This document shows, piece after piece, positions 24,772-37,990 of a stretch of DNA of 64,000 nucleotides (positions are counted from its first letter, which is position 1; each line of letters opens with the position of its first letter). Below the pieces are notes generated by a model that searched no databases, was not told the origin of the DNA, and was given only the letters and a program-made list of their open reading frames with translations. Location: the NCBI RefSeq assembly GCF_003473485.1, contig NC_053044.1, forward strand, positions 52,678,091 to 52,742,090. The letters run 5' to 3'. A program made the translations under genes and the position numbers. The DNA comes from Medicago truncatula. Lineage: Eukaryota; Streptophyta; Magnoliopsida; Fabales; Fabaceae.

Positions 24772-27700
24772 CTAGAGTTGTTCTTGAAGCGGAAGAGGAA
24801 TGGTAGGCCTCCAAGTTGTGCCATTCGGACTATCCATAAGAGCAATACCAAGAACAGCCAAACCTTTCCTTATGGAATCGGATTTGGCATACTCCTTTTG
24901 TATTCTAGCAGCATCCCGTTCTTCGATCTTCTTCAAGATTTCATCTTCTGTCAGGTTTGCACGATTAAGAGCTTTCTCCTTAAGCTGCTGTAAAACCTGT
25001 AGCATGACATTGATTAGATTTCATGTTATACAAGAAAGATAAGGTGTTAGGCACAACAATACAAGCTATGTCGCACACAGAGTATGTAGGGAGACAACCA
25101 CTCACACCTATCTACATGACAACTTTGCATATTAGCATTGTTTTAATATCATTCAAAAAATTAATTACTTTAGCATAGTCAAATGAAAATTTACCATTTT
25201 TCCATGTCATGCCACCAATTCAAAATAACTTTACGAAAGTGGGGTGATGTTGCAAAATAGTGGATTTTCATTGGATGTTAATGTAAAACAGGTTTACACT
25301 GACCGTGCATATCTTTTAAATCCTAAATATATTTCATTATATATAAGGAGAATTTTATGTCACCCTTGTGTTGAAGTAACTTCAGACCAGGCGGCAATAA
25401 AATATAAAATGTGCGATGAATCTTGATGTTAAATCCAATGGTTAATAATGCAGGGGGTTCCACAAAATAATGCCATACAAACCTCCATTTAAACTAAACG
25501 CACAACGCCAGAGTTAAATAGAAATTTGGAAAAATTGAGGGGTTGACATAGCTGTGTCCATCCTCAACTTTAAGAGTGGAAAAATTTGGAATATGCAAAG
25601 ACGATGTAGCACATAAAAAAATTATTTATAGAGTTCAAAAATAACATTTACACACCGGCAAGAGTTATAAGAAATAACTTCCACCCTTAATGGGATCTCT
25701 GTTAAGTGCACAAATATTAAGGATTTGTACTTCCAAATAAACTAAAGGGCATTGATAGACAATGTCGAAAATTGTAAAAGTGAAAAAAACCAATCACATA
25801 CATACCTCATAATAACTTGAAGGCATGAGACCTAAAACAGTAAGGACATCCCCAATGCTTTTCTTCAAAGCTGCAAGTGATTCTATTCGAAATTGCTGTT
25901 TTTTTCCCTGTAAGGATTATGGATGGAATTAGAAATGCTATAAACAGCATCCATGTGAAATATTTGTGTTGATAACGAATAACGATATTTCACATGACAT
26001 AATCCACAAGATAACAGTTTTGAAGTTACAATTCTACCACTGGAAGTCTGTAAAGTAGTATTCATATCTTACGAGTAACCTTTGCTAAGATTCCACAAAA
26101 TACCCTGTAGTTTAACCTTTGCTAAGATTGGATCATTGGCATCATATAACAATTAGCAAGTAATTTTTTTATTTTTAAATATAGATATAAGTGAACTGTT
26201 AGAAGATATTAAAATATCTCATATATAATAATATATTAATGTTATATAAAACTGTCATAAATTATCTCTTAGAATTAATTTTCCTATTCAATTATAATTA
26301 AGGACGTCGTTTGATATGCTGGGGCATGGGTTTGAACCCGAAATTATCCACTTCGCAGCACTTGGTGTGTGTAAGTTTTTCTGCTAGGCTCTCTAGAACA
26401 AAAAAACTATCAATAAAGGCGGTGCTTAGTCTTTTGTGTCATTTCTATCAATTCCATAATCACAATTCAAAGCCCTTGTTTCTCTCTCTTCCCACACTTT
26501 TTTATCTAAAACACTATAGTTCAACATGAACCAAGATGGATTGGTAGATATGCATAATAGAAAATCAGATGTTTGATATATCAACAGTATAAAACTAAAA
26601 CCCACATCATTGCACACAAAACATTGCGAATTCCTGAAAATCGTCCATTTTCAAACTTTGACCTCATTCAAAATCAATAAAAAAAAAAATAATTAGGTGA
26701 TAATCAATCAAAAAATGGATTTTGATAATAATTCAAAATCATTGCACACAAAACATTGCGAATTCCTGAAAATCGTCCATAAACATTATTATTTATCAAT
26801 CAAAAATAATAATTAGGAATTCACCATAAACATTTTCCGGAATTCACAAAAGCAATGATGTTAATAATTTGTACAAATCTTTATCTTCATAAACATTCAC
26901 AAAGTTCACCATAAAAAAAATAAAAATAAAAAAAACACAAAGTTTGAAAGGGGCCAAACTATATAATGTCTATGAAGAAAAAGATATAACAATAACTAAG
27001 TTTTACCTATCCACTAGAATGGGCCAGCTGCATGTAAGATTTTAAATAAAGTTTGTGATAACAATTTGGGTCGCAGCATCAAACCGTCAAGGTTTTTATC
27101 TTTCCGCAACAAAACTACGATTGAGGCTGTCACCACTCACCGCGTCTGACTGAAATTCTCTACAATATCAAGGATTGCAACCGCGTTTTAAAACCTTGGC
27201 TGTATGGATTAGACAACACCATACTTACTATCATGTAACAACTAGAGATAGAACATTTACTACTAAGTTCCTCTTAATGGATCTAAAACCTATAACTTTT
27301 CTTGATCTCCCTCTGCCTCTAACCATTGTACTATTCTCCATTTGATCAACCCCTCCCATAAATTTTCACCACACATGTTCAAACTCCAAACCACCTAAGA
27401 CGAGAATCTTTCATGTTTTGTAGAATGACATGTACCACAATTTTCTCTCTTATGATTGTATTCTTTATACTATGATGTCTTGCGCGACCACTTATCCACT
27501 TCAACATTCTCATTTCCATGATAGTTTAGTTTATTGTCTATGAAGAAAGAGCGAGATAGACATAAAATTGCACATTAGAAGATTCATTTTCATATCTTCA
27601 CACATCAGGAAATACAATACCTTGCGAGTATGCAGCAAGTCGTTAATTAATTTTAGTGGGTCAGACATTCCGGCCAATGCAACTGGAGTGTGAAGATCAT

Positions 27701-30523
27701 CAGACATTGAGGTCCGAAAAACATCATAGAAGTTACCGATAATACTCAACGTATCTGGTGGGACGGAATCCTTCCTAACTGTCTGATCATGCTGCTTCAG
27801 AAAGCTTTCACATTCGTGTAATGTCTGCAAACAAACATTACATGAAAATATACATCAATACATACGTAAAAAATATATATAATGACAGTGATTAAATGCA
27901 TGAAAAAATTATGCTTGCCGATTTCATGGACAATGGCACACACAAGGAGAGGAAGGCAGTTTCTAGCAAAATAAAGCAGTACCTCGTATATATAAAAAAC
28001 ACGGTCTGAAGCACTTTCAAGGTGTATATTAGAGTAGTTCATGGGAGATCTATAATGAGCACTCATCAAAAAATATCTCAAAGCCAACGGATGGTAAACA
28101 TCTACAACCTGCCAACATGAAATATTTGTGGAATAAGAATTTATCCCTTTGAGTGGTAGAACAACGGATGGAAATGTTGGGTCCTTGTGAAAGATACTAA
28201 ACAATAAGCTTAAAGAAATTAAGTCTAAACAATCAGGGCTGCATTACCTGCCGTATTGTGAAAAAGTTTCCCAGAGATTTAGACATCTTCACCGAGTCAA
28301 TGGTGACAAAACCATTGTGCATCCAAACACTAATATCACTTTTACTACAAGCAGCACAACTCTGAGCAATTTCATTTTCATGGTGAGGAAATACAAGGTC
28401 AATCCCTCCACCGTGGATGTCAAAAGAGTAACCAAGATAAGCTGCACTCATAGCACTGCATTCAATATGCCACCCAGGTCTTCCAGGACCCCAGGGACTC
28501 TCCCAAAATGGCTCCCCTGGTTTTGTAGACTGCACAACATCATTGAAAATCCAAGATAGATAAGTTTCAAACTAAATTAAGATTTTTAAGTATTTTATAA
28601 TTGTAAGTTTAAAATTTATAATGAGGTCGACATACGTAACGTATTTACATTACTATTATCTTCCACCAATATCTTATACCTTCCAAAGAGCAAAATCAGC
28701 AGGATTTTTCTTCCTTGAATCAACAGCAACCCTCTCACCAGCTCGATTATCTTCTAGACCTCGACTTGATAATTTCCCATATTCTGGAAATTTTTCTACA
28801 TTAAAGTATATATCCCCATCAACATCGTATGCATACCCATTATTAAGAATCTGTAAACAAGTATTTAACTGATTAACAATGAATCAATACTGTATTTTTC
28901 TAATCTAATTCATAAAAGAGAGCTTGATAATAGACTATGACGAGAATCATTTCATATACCAATACCAATCTTCTCATGTTTCACTTTAGACTTTAGTGCT
29001 ATAATAAAATGAACGACAATGGTACCTTCTCAATCATTTCAATGATTTGGGGCATGTGCTCAGACACTTTCGGTTCCACGGTAGCAGGCAAACAATTAAG
29101 AGTTACCATGTCTTGACAGAACTCTTCACAATAGCGTCGACTCAAACTGATTGGATCTTCTCCTAACTCCTTCGATCTAGCAATTATCTACATAATTTGA
29201 AAATTGCAGACTAAGATCCTGTAATAGCAATTAAAAAGTAGTGGGTACTTTGTACTTGCAATAAAAGGATATAGTCAAAACTCACAAAAATTCTTAAGGT
29301 CCAAACTCCAAAATACGATTAAAAGAACGAGTTATAGGATAACGAACTGAATGGTCAATAGACAGGGAATGACATAGATAGTGAAAAGGATTAAGTTCAT
29401 TTCTACAAGATAGAATTCAGATACATCATTAACTTATACCCATCGAGGACTCCCCTAAAACCTTTTTCTCACTTCCACTCAGTGTAAAGCAGCTAAATTC
29501 CAAAACTTGCATTTTGAAAAGTTGTGTTTCTTCAACTGTGTTACAATTAATATTAATATTTTTAACAAGTGAAAAGCTTAACCTAATCAAACCATAGTTA
29601 AAAGAAGTTATTGAAACAGAGGCCTAGTAATCAGCCGAAGATGCATAAGCGCTTACCTACATATAAAATTATTTCAATAACAAAAGATAAAATAATGTCA
29701 AAAGGTTTTCGTATAACTGATAAGATGTTTTCATAAACTATAATAGCTTATGGAAATAAGCTTGAAAACAGCTTATGGACGTGTGATATCATATGTTGTT
29801 TTCATAAGGTCTCACAAATAGTCTGACATGTGCTTATGCCAACGGAAAAGCTCAAATAAGTCAATCCAGATAGACCTTATACAAGCTATACTACAAAGGG
29901 AAATGCCTCAATGATGCCAATTTATACAAGACCGCAAAGAATCACCAACATAGCTTTTTAAAATCGAAGTTGTGGCAAGTAAGCATAAATCATTGAAACT
30001 GACCTTGTCATCTACATCAGTAAAATTGCGAACATAACAAACTTGAAATCCCAAGTGCTTAAAATATCTGCCTAATCGTCAAACAAAAACCAATTAGTAC
30101 CGAAACCAAAACAATTAGGGTAAGTTCTCAAGAGAAGAGAGTGAACCTGTAAAGAAGATCGAAATTGACGTAAACACGAGCATGACCAATATGGCTAAGA
30201 TCATAAGCAGTAACACCACAAACATACATTCCAACTTTCTTTTCCACTTTGGGTTTAAAAAGCTCTTTCTTTTTACTCATTGTGTTGTGGAGCCATACTT
30301 CCGGCGAAGGACTCTTTGAGCGGGAATTTTCACCACCGTCGTGGGAATTTTTCTCCGCAGTTAACGGCTGAGAGGAAGATGAGATGGCGCGGAAGGAAGG
30401 AAGATTCTTTCTTCGGAATACGGCGGAAAGGTGACCGGGGGAAAGCGTTCGAGATGAGTGGGTGAAGAGTGTGGTGGAAAATGGCGTGTAGTGTTTCAGA
30501 AGAGACAGGGTAAGGGTACCCAT
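24772..30523 (-). CDS. Cysteinyl-tRNA synthetase, organellar (chloroplast/mitochondrial)
   Basis: Nine exons on the minus strand: 30147-30523, 30004-30067, 29026-29187, 28680-28850, 28248-28529, 27983-28108, 27621-27824, 25806-25907 and 24772-24996, giving 570 residues. It is a class I synthetase that charges tRNA-Cys. Signatures are HIGH (111-114, in [20 protein letters not shown]), the KMSKS loop (339-343) and the zinc ligands Cys102, Cys282, His307 and Glu311, spaced as in the bacterial enzyme. The first ~75 residues ([20 protein letters not shown]..., rich in Ser/Thr/Arg) look like a transit peptide for plastid and/or mitochondrion. The C-terminal anticodon-binding part ends LQEQL. Length and layout match Arabidopsis At2g31170 (SYCO). 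A foldback element begins only ~87 bp upstream of the start codon. Intron 7 (25908-27620) is the longest and carries a 43 bp exact duplication. Confidence 0.95.
26606..26648. repeat. 43 bp direct repeat, copy 1 (intron 7 of Cys-tRNA synthetase)
   Basis: Reads atcattgcacacaaaacatt and onward to cgtccat. It is repeated exactly at 26738-26780, in a region with further short echoes of aattcaccataaac. Confidence 0.9.
26738..26780. repeat. 43 bp direct repeat, copy 2
   Basis: Exact second copy of 26606-26648; the two starts are 132 bp apart. Confidence 0.9.
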
Positions 30524-30610
30524 TGGTGATTTGCGACTATGTTTTTTGTGTTTTCGTTCTTATCAACATTCGTGTGAACTCGGCTGAGTTGTTTCGAGTA
30601 AGATACTAAA

Positions 30611-31489
30611 GGAGTAAATAGTCAATTTCCCCCCTTAAATTGTAAGTTTCATCAATTATTCTTTGAAATTAACAAAACTTCAATTACCTCCTGAAATTTC
30701 ACAACGTTAGTCAATTTACCCCCTCCGTCAAATTTTTCTGTTAGTGAACATGACGTTTTGCAAATACCCCTCTGAAGTTTTGCACTTATGTGCAAAATGC
30801 CTCCCAAACTTAAAAATTTATATTATTTTTTTCTTAAAAACAAACAATTAATAGTTAAATATTAAAGCTAACTATTAATTTTGGAGTTTGGAAAAACTAC
30901 ATACATATATACATCAAAATAGGGAAAAATGTGTATTTTTAAAGTGATAATAATGGTTATTTTTAATAGACAAATTATTATTTTTAGAGGTTTATAAACA
31001 AATTAATAATCAGATTTAAATTTATATTTTCTCCTTCACCATCTTAATCTTTTAACTCCTCCAACTCCTTCAACAATTTGCTCAAACCATTTAAACTACA
31101 CAACCCCCAATATTAATCCACAAATCATCCCATTATTGTCACTTTAAAAAATACATATTTTTCTCCATTTTGGAGCCTATTTTGATGTGTATATGCATGT
31201 AGTTTTCCCAAATTCCAAAATTAATAGTTAGTTTTAATATTTAACTATTAATTGTTTGTTTTTAAGAAAAAAATAATATAAATTTTTAAGTTTCGGGGGC
31301 ATTTTGCACATAAGTGCAAAACTTCAGGGGGGTATTTGCAAAACGTCATGTTCACTAACAGAAAAATTTGACGGAGGGGGTAAATTGACTAACGTTGTGA
31401 AATTTCAGGGGGGTAATTGAAGTTTTGTTAATTTCATGGGGGTAATTGATGAAACTTACAATTTCAGAGGGAAAATTGACTATTTACTC
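30611..31489. mobile_element. MULE-type foldback element (879 bp)
   Basis: About 290 bp arms pair almost throughout, from GAGTAAATAGTCAATTTCCC at the left to ATTGACTATTTACTC at the right. Flanking 9-mers are gatactaaa (30602-30610) and gatagtaaa (31490-31498), with one mismatch. Long arms plus a 9 bp duplication fit a non-autonomous Mutator-like element. It sits in the promoter-proximal region of the cysteinyl-tRNA synthetase gene. Confidence 0.8.
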
Positions 31490-31498
31490 GATAGTAAA

Positions 31499-32472
31499 TC
31501 TTAATATTCGAACGATTATCGAGCATGTGCTTACTTTTCGCACTCCCCGTTTTTGCTTTGTACTGTCCGAATCATTACTTTTCAAGGGGTTTGTACTTTA
31601 GTATTTTTTTTCTTGTCAGTCAGGATATAATCTGTATTGCATAGTGGTTCTATTTTGTGTTTAGATTTAGAATCAAATGAATTTTGGAATGTTCAAATAC
31701 CAAAAGTGTTTTTCATTATGGCTAAAAAATTTTAGAATGAAGAAAGCCGAAAAATGATATGCATGCAGTCTAGTTTACACCAGGGTTCAATAAGAACAGA
31801 GCATTTAGTAGTTATTTCTAACAGACGATCAATTCTTATTAAATGATGGTGTAAGCTATTTTACACCATCTGTATAACTATTAAACTAAAAAATATCTGT
31901 TTTTCTCTTTAGGATCGATCCAACCAGTTCGTCACCAGATTGGTTTGGTTTAGTTTTTCCATAAAAAATTACAGGTTAGGTACCGACCCATGTATACCCC
32001 ATTACCCTGTCCCTTTATTTCTAAGTTCTAACAAAACTTGAACTTGGTATTATTTTCATTTTTTACCAACATTACTAGCAGGCATGGATTCAAAAGACTA
32101 AAATATAAACTGACAAATGCAGCCAAAACAGATCATAAGCCAAATAATTTTAAAGCCTGGGTACCAAATAAAGAAATTATAAATAGTTTCTACAATCAAC
32201 CATATCCATATTGGTGGTGCATGGTTATCAACATTGAAGAACAGAAAGTGAGCGCAGTTACAAGGAAGCCTATTCATGTATGTGTTCACATTAAACATGC
32301 TAACATTCCTATAGAAAATTCAAATTCAGCATTCCACAGTGTATACAATCACAGATTTCTATCAGCACCAACTTGTTATAACAAAATTCTCTATCACGGT
32401 AAGCAATATAGCTTCAGCCTCTGCTCGGGAAAACTAATGTGCTTGCTGGTTCTCGTCATTACTTGTATAGAA
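31499..32472. other. Intergenic, 3' side of EMC7
   Basis: AT-rich DNA without a recognised gene. The right end should include the EMC7 3' UTR, as EMC7 is on the minus strand. Confidence 0.45.
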
Positions 32473-35400
32473 CTAGTTGCTTCTTGCAGCACCGGGTAAC
32501 AAGCTTGCTAAAGATGGAACTCCTTGATTTCTCATTTCTTCTTGAGCACGTTTCATTTCTTCTGGATCTGTTGCACCACAATACAATGAAGTTATGAGCA
32601 CAAATTATGCAAAGAGTACAGCAATAATGTGCTGTATAAGACTATACAATACAAAACAACTTCCATTTAGATTGTTTCAGAAATAATAGATGCCATTTCA
32701 TCCCTCGATAATATGGAACAACAATAAAGCATGCGCGAATAGAGACAATCTAGAGTGTATCTGTATGTATTGCATACTTCTGAAGGTGTGGTACTCAAAA
32801 ATGGAAAAGTATACTGTACAAAGAAGAGGCCATCAAACCACTGTTCCAAATTTGAACTGGTAGGCTAAGAATAATTTTCAGGCAGGGAGACAGCACACAT
32901 ACCAGACCCTTCTCCTCCCCCACCCCATCACCAATCTAACAAATAAAGCAAATCAACATTGTCAAAATTCAAGAGTGTCATGATTTTTCGAAGTTAGAGA
33001 TGTGAGTGTGAGCCAACTGGGACTAGTGAGCAACTAAACAAGTTTTTCTTTATAAACCCGTTAGTTTAACAAACATGTGAGAAACAATGACGAAAAAAGT
33101 CATACATCTTAGGCACATAGAAGAAAATACAAACAGAAAAAACAAGAAAACTTTTGACAAAAAAAAAACAAAGAAAACTGACATTTTAAATATTTAAGGC
33201 TTAAGAGTAACTTTTTTTTTTTTAAAACTCGGTATCCGATCCAAGAATCGACTAATCCGAGGGGACCAATCCCACCGCCCACTTGTGGGGGCCCCGTTTA
33301 AAGCCAGAGCAAGCTCTGTATGGACTTAGCCCACCGAAATTGGCACTAGAGGGAATCGAACCTGAGACCTCTGGAGGAGCAAACTGCAAGATCCCAAGCC
33401 AACCACTAGGCAAACCCCAAATGGGTTAAGGCTTAGAGTAACTGAACATTAAAATTCAAAATATTCAAGAAAATGGGTGACAAAACAAAGTTTTTCTCCT
33501 GGGCATTTAGTGGCCATGAACAACTAAGATTTTGGCTGCTATAGTGATAGCAACAGCAAGCTTATCTGTTATAGAATTTCAATAGTGTCTGCTGGATGCT
33601 CTGCTACCCTACTATTGACTAGCTTAATCCCAAAGGATTTCAATAGCGTCTGCCGGATTCTCTACTTCAAACTCGAATTAAAGAAAGCACAGCCTATGAG
33701 TTGGGGGACAGCAAAGTATTTCAAATGGGAGCCATTGATAAGAGCACATCAGGGTAGAACAAAATTTCTTGGGGATGGAGAGGAAGAAAGATAGGATCAC
33801 AGAAGGCACTTCAGACATTTTAACTTGACTTCAATTTCTGATGTATGCTTTGAAACATAAATTGCTGCTATGGGATAAGACTAGTCTAATAAAATTCTAT
33901 CGAACGAACTAAGTAATTGTTTCATCCTTTCAAAGCAAGTACAATATAGACATGCAAATGAGATTAATTAGAAAGAAGTTCGGAGATGAGTTTTAGAAGG
34001 CGTACCCATGTTCTCCATTAATTTGGGCATAAGGAAGACAACAATCAGCATAAATCCCATCATCAGACCCATTGGACTTTTCACAATGGACATGATAGAG
34101 AATGGCTCCCTAATCTGTAGCAAAACAATATAGCAGGCAGATATTCAGATAATATTCTTTGAGGGATTTGGAAGGAAATAAGAGCAGGAAATTTGTTGTC
34201 TAAACCAACCTCATAGTATTGTTCCTCCTTCAATGGCTCTAAGACAAACTCACTGAGCCCCCTCCTATTTTCTGTCAGAGCTGCCTGAATTTTGCCAGGG
34301 TTTCTGGCACTAACATCAACTCGTACCTTTTTTTAATGAACACAATAATTTAATACTTGAGCACACATGAGAAAAAAAATATTAGTGAAAAATTATAGAC
34401 GTAGTTTCCAAATTGAATACCCACCGGAGAAAAGAAATAGCCTTTTGCAGCCACTTCAATTAAATGAGTCCCTGCAGGCACATTATGGCTGAAAGCGTAG
34501 ACGTTAAGGAACTTGATCGTTTCTTAACAATGATTTACCAGAATCAACTATAACTTCTCGCTCAAAGGCAAGAACAAGAAGATACCAAATATAGAATTAA
34601 ATAGGGTTAATATCCCAAAAAAGTCATCATGCAAATTAAAAGGAGGTTGAAATGAGGTTGTAAAGGATACAATGAGAAATATCCATCAGGCCTCAAAAAA
34701 GAAACTCTTTGACCACCATTAAGTATAACTTTGACATTTGAAACTTTTGCAGGAAGGCTGAATTCTTTTGTTCCAAAACCTGCCAAAAAGATACAGCGAT
34801 ACCATTATACAACGAATATTTATAGCAAATCCATGTATTGTCCGAGAATAGATGTGCAACACGCAGTAAGAATTATGGAATACAGATGATAAACTATTAA
34901 GTTTTGACAGTTCAACCCCTAAATCATTAACTTCCTCCCAACCTTGCTGAACTTGGCAAAACTAACACCACCAGATAAATCTGATCAAGGGACAAAGATA
35001 GAAGGGACACTGTTTCCTATATAACACTTTGAAAATGGAAATACCATGAAACCAAAAATGCTATTTTTGTAATTGAAAATTAAATCAGAAAATAAAAATA
35101 GAAACCAAACAAGGCATAATGAGCATAAAAACAAAACAAAACAGTGCACAAGGCACTGATAATGCATTAAAGCATGGTTGAAACCTATTCTAACATTCCA
35201 AACATTGTTTTAGCCAAAAATCCTAAATATTTCATCTTAAAAATCAAATATAAACTGGCAAAAACTTTAAACCAGGTAACTTTCAAGCACAGTCAATTCT
35301 GGTAAAATCAAATTATGAACAACTTGAATAATAGTCCAGGATGCAAAAATCAATCTTGTCACCACACCAAAACATGTACTATGAATCTATGATACTATCC

Positions 35401-35791
35401 TCGTTTAAAGATTGAAGTTCAATACTTTTGTTATTCTAAATTACTATTGAAATTCAAATTAAACATCAAACATTGATCGGGATATAAACTAATAAAAAAA
35501 AAATAGAGGAAATCAAATTCAAATGAATGTTATAATGATGAAAGGTGCGAACTTACTAGGGATCTTGACTCGACCATAAATAGTGTACCCATCGGAAGAC
35601 CTGCAAAAGAAGTTATTAAATTCGTTAAAATCAAGGTGAATTAACCGATGCAATCGGAAAATAGAAATTAGGGTTTAGGGGATATGAAATTGGTACCCAG
35701 GGGTAGGGGATTGAGCAAATGATGAGGGTAAAATTGAGAAGCAGAATTGAATGAATAGAAAAAGAAAGAGTGATTTGGTGAAGGAAGCCAT
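32473..35791 (-). CDS. EMC7: ER membrane protein complex subunit 7 (EMC7)
   Basis: Seven exons on the minus strand: 35697-35791, 35557-35600, 34671-34779, 34425-34488, 34210-34326, 34006-34114 and 32473-32567, giving 210 residues. Residues 1-26 (MASFTKSLFLFLFIQFCFSI...) form a signal peptide. The lumenal beta-sandwich domain follows (GYTIYGRVKIP, EFSLPAKVSNVKVILNGGQ, RPDGYFSFHNVPAGTHLIEV, FFSPVRVDVSARNPGK). Then comes one transmembrane helix (SPMGLMMGFMLIVVFLMPKL, 156-175) and a short cytosolic tail (DPEEMKRAQEEMRNQGVPSL). EMC7 belongs to the EMC insertase, which places tail-anchored and multi-pass proteins in the ER membrane. Length matches Arabidopsis At2g25310/At4g32130. The fourth coding exon uses the donor CCG|GTGGGT; the in-frame choice is unambiguous. 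Intron 6 contains a SINE. Confidence 0.95.
33212..33425 (-). mobile_element. tRNA-derived SINE (Au-like) in EMC7 intron 6
   Basis: On the minus strand it has an A-box-like start (gtttgcctagtggttggctt), a B-box (ggttcgattcc) and a 3' end TTGGATCGGATACCGAGTTTT followed by an A-tail (the T-run at 33212-33223 on plus). The duplications ttaaggcttaagagtaac (33194-33211) and ttaaggcttagagtaac (33426-33442) flank it, with one base lost. It has the same orientation as the host gene. Confidence 0.85.
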
Positions 35792-35939
35792 AGATTGCCA
35801 ATATTGTTGAAAACACACTGATCTGTTTGTTTAATCTCAACTTTGTTTTTGTTCTGCTTTTGCGCACGCAATATACTTTCGACTTTTTGGTTCGATTTCT
35901 TGGGATATAATAATAATAATATAACTAGATTTTTCTAAA

Positions 35940-36621
35940 CAGCAAATGGTCATTTCCTTTGTCACTTTAATCACTGGCGTTAAATAATTATGTTAAGTGT
36001 ATCATAGAGACTATAATGAAAGTAGAAAATTATCACTTTAATTCCTAAACCAAAAATCAATATTCCAAATTTAAATCTCAAATCTCTAAATGTCATTCCT
36101 AAATCCCTAAAAAAAAAACCTTAATATGTGACTTTTTTCTATTGTAAAAAATAAAATGTGCCTTTTTTCTAAACATTTATGTACCTTTTTTATGTTTAAT
36201 GGTAAAATTTTGTCCACAGTATTAAACAATCAACTGTGTAACAAAAAAAAATAATGTTGATATTATTAATCTCTATTTTTAATTTTAAATAAAAGAACAC
36301 TATATTTTGACCAAAAATAAAAAATGTTATATTAATATTGTCAAATAAGATAATAAATTAAGGATTTGAGATTTTCAATTTAAGGGATTTAGGGGTTACA
36401 TTTAGGGATTTAAATTGGGGATATTGATTTTTGATTCAGGGATTAAAGTGACCATTTTATACTTCCACTTTAGTCTTTGTGACACACTTAATAGAATAAA
36501 TTAACGTCAGAGACTAAAGTGATAACGGAAATGCAGAGTTAGAGACTTTGTATTTAATCCTGAGTCAGGGACCTATGTGACAACAATGTGTGGAATTATG
36601 GACTAAAGTGACTATTTGCTC
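35940..36621. mobile_element. MULE-type foldback element upstream of EMC7 (682 bp)
   Basis: The ends CAGCAAATGGTC and GACTATTTGCTC are inverted, with extended imperfect pairing inside (caaaaatcaatatt.../...gatattgatttttg). An exact 10 bp duplication, tttttctaaa, flanks it at 35930-35939 and 36622-36631. It begins ~149 bp upstream of the EMC7 start codon. Confidence 0.8.
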
Positions 36622-36916
36622 TTTTTCTAAATGATCATGAAGGGGTAAATGTTTAGATTTAACAAATTTTATTTATTTTTTATCTCTTCTTTAAAAATAC
36701 TTTATAAAAAAGGATAATGTTAACCAGTGCTCCAAGAGCAATGGTTAAGCATCCAAAACAAGTACATTTTCATGAAAAAATTGTGTAATTATTACTCTAT
36801 CAAAAGTAACATCTTATATTTACAAGACAAAATTTCTATTTGTATATTTCTTAACCAGTGCCCCAAGGACAATGGTTAGCAAGACCCTATAAAAAATAGG
36901 TGTTTCTTTTGATTTA

Positions 36917-37292
36917 GGCTTAATTGTAGTTTCTGTCTCTAAGTATCACAATCTTGCGATTTTGGCCCCCTATAAAAATAATAATAAATCAACCTCCTAA
37001 GTTTACCCTCTTTTACACTTTTGATCCCAGACCAATTTTGACTAAGTCAATACATGCGTGGCACCTCACTTTAAGTGAATACATTTAGCATCAAAATTGG
37101 GTGCCACATATGCATTGACCCAATACATATGTGGCACTTCACTTTAAGTGAATAAATTGACCTAATCAAAATTGGTATGGGGGCGAAAAGTGCAAAAAGG
37201 GGTAAACCTAAAGGGCATATTTATTATTGTTTTTTATAAGAATCCAAATTGTAAGATTGTGATACTTATGAGGTCAAAATTGCAGTTAAGCC
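36917..37292. mobile_element. Small MULE-type MITE (376 bp)
   Basis: The ends GGCTTAATTGTAGTTTC and TTGCAGTTAAGCC are inverted, and the arms pair for ~110 bp. An exact 9 bp duplication, tttgattta, lies at 36908-36916 and 37293-37301. Confidence 0.85.
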
Positions 37293-37990
37293 TTTGATTT
37301 AACATCAAAATGGCCACACAAAAATGTTTAATGGAGATGGATGAAAAAAGGATAATGTTATAAATGTTATATGACTTAAATGACCAATATTAAAATTTAA
37401 AAAATGTAAATCATTAATATGATACAAACGTGAAACTTAAAATAATGTGTGATGCATTTAGCTTTAAATCATCCATTAGAAACCATCTATGTTTATGCAA
37501 TATATGATTTTTATTGTTGAATGAAAGAAAAATGAGCACTAGTTTAACTTCGAATATTGAAGTATATCGACATCATCATTTGTAAGAGAAAAAAAAATCA
37601 TTTGAGATTTTTTTGTATATTTTCTTGACGGTATTCTTAGAATAAGACATGCTAAAATTATTCAAACTTAACTAAAGATGAGTGAGGTTGAGTATTTTCT
37701 TGATGAACCGGATAAAGACGATTTTCTCGCAACTATGTTTTTGTTTATATGCATCAAATAGATGATATAAATCACCTTCACCTTTTTTTTATCATCTCTA
37801 GACAATTAAATGGGTATAGTCTCTTAAAGCAAAAGTTCAAAAAATCCACCTTTATAATCACTTCAAATAGTCTCTTAAATTGGTCCATTTATTTTAAATA
37901 ATAATAATTAGATCAATCCAAAAATGATTTTTTTTTATTTAAAAACTATATTTTAATTTGTAGATGTTGACAAGTCTTTAATTTTTCTAA

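Noticed and set aside
25244-25426. 60-codon frame in the last intron of the cysteinyl-tRNA synthetase gene
   Set aside because: It includes a common legume repeat also seen near 22190 (tgtaaaac...gtttacac). It lies on the opposite strand to the gene and has no homology.
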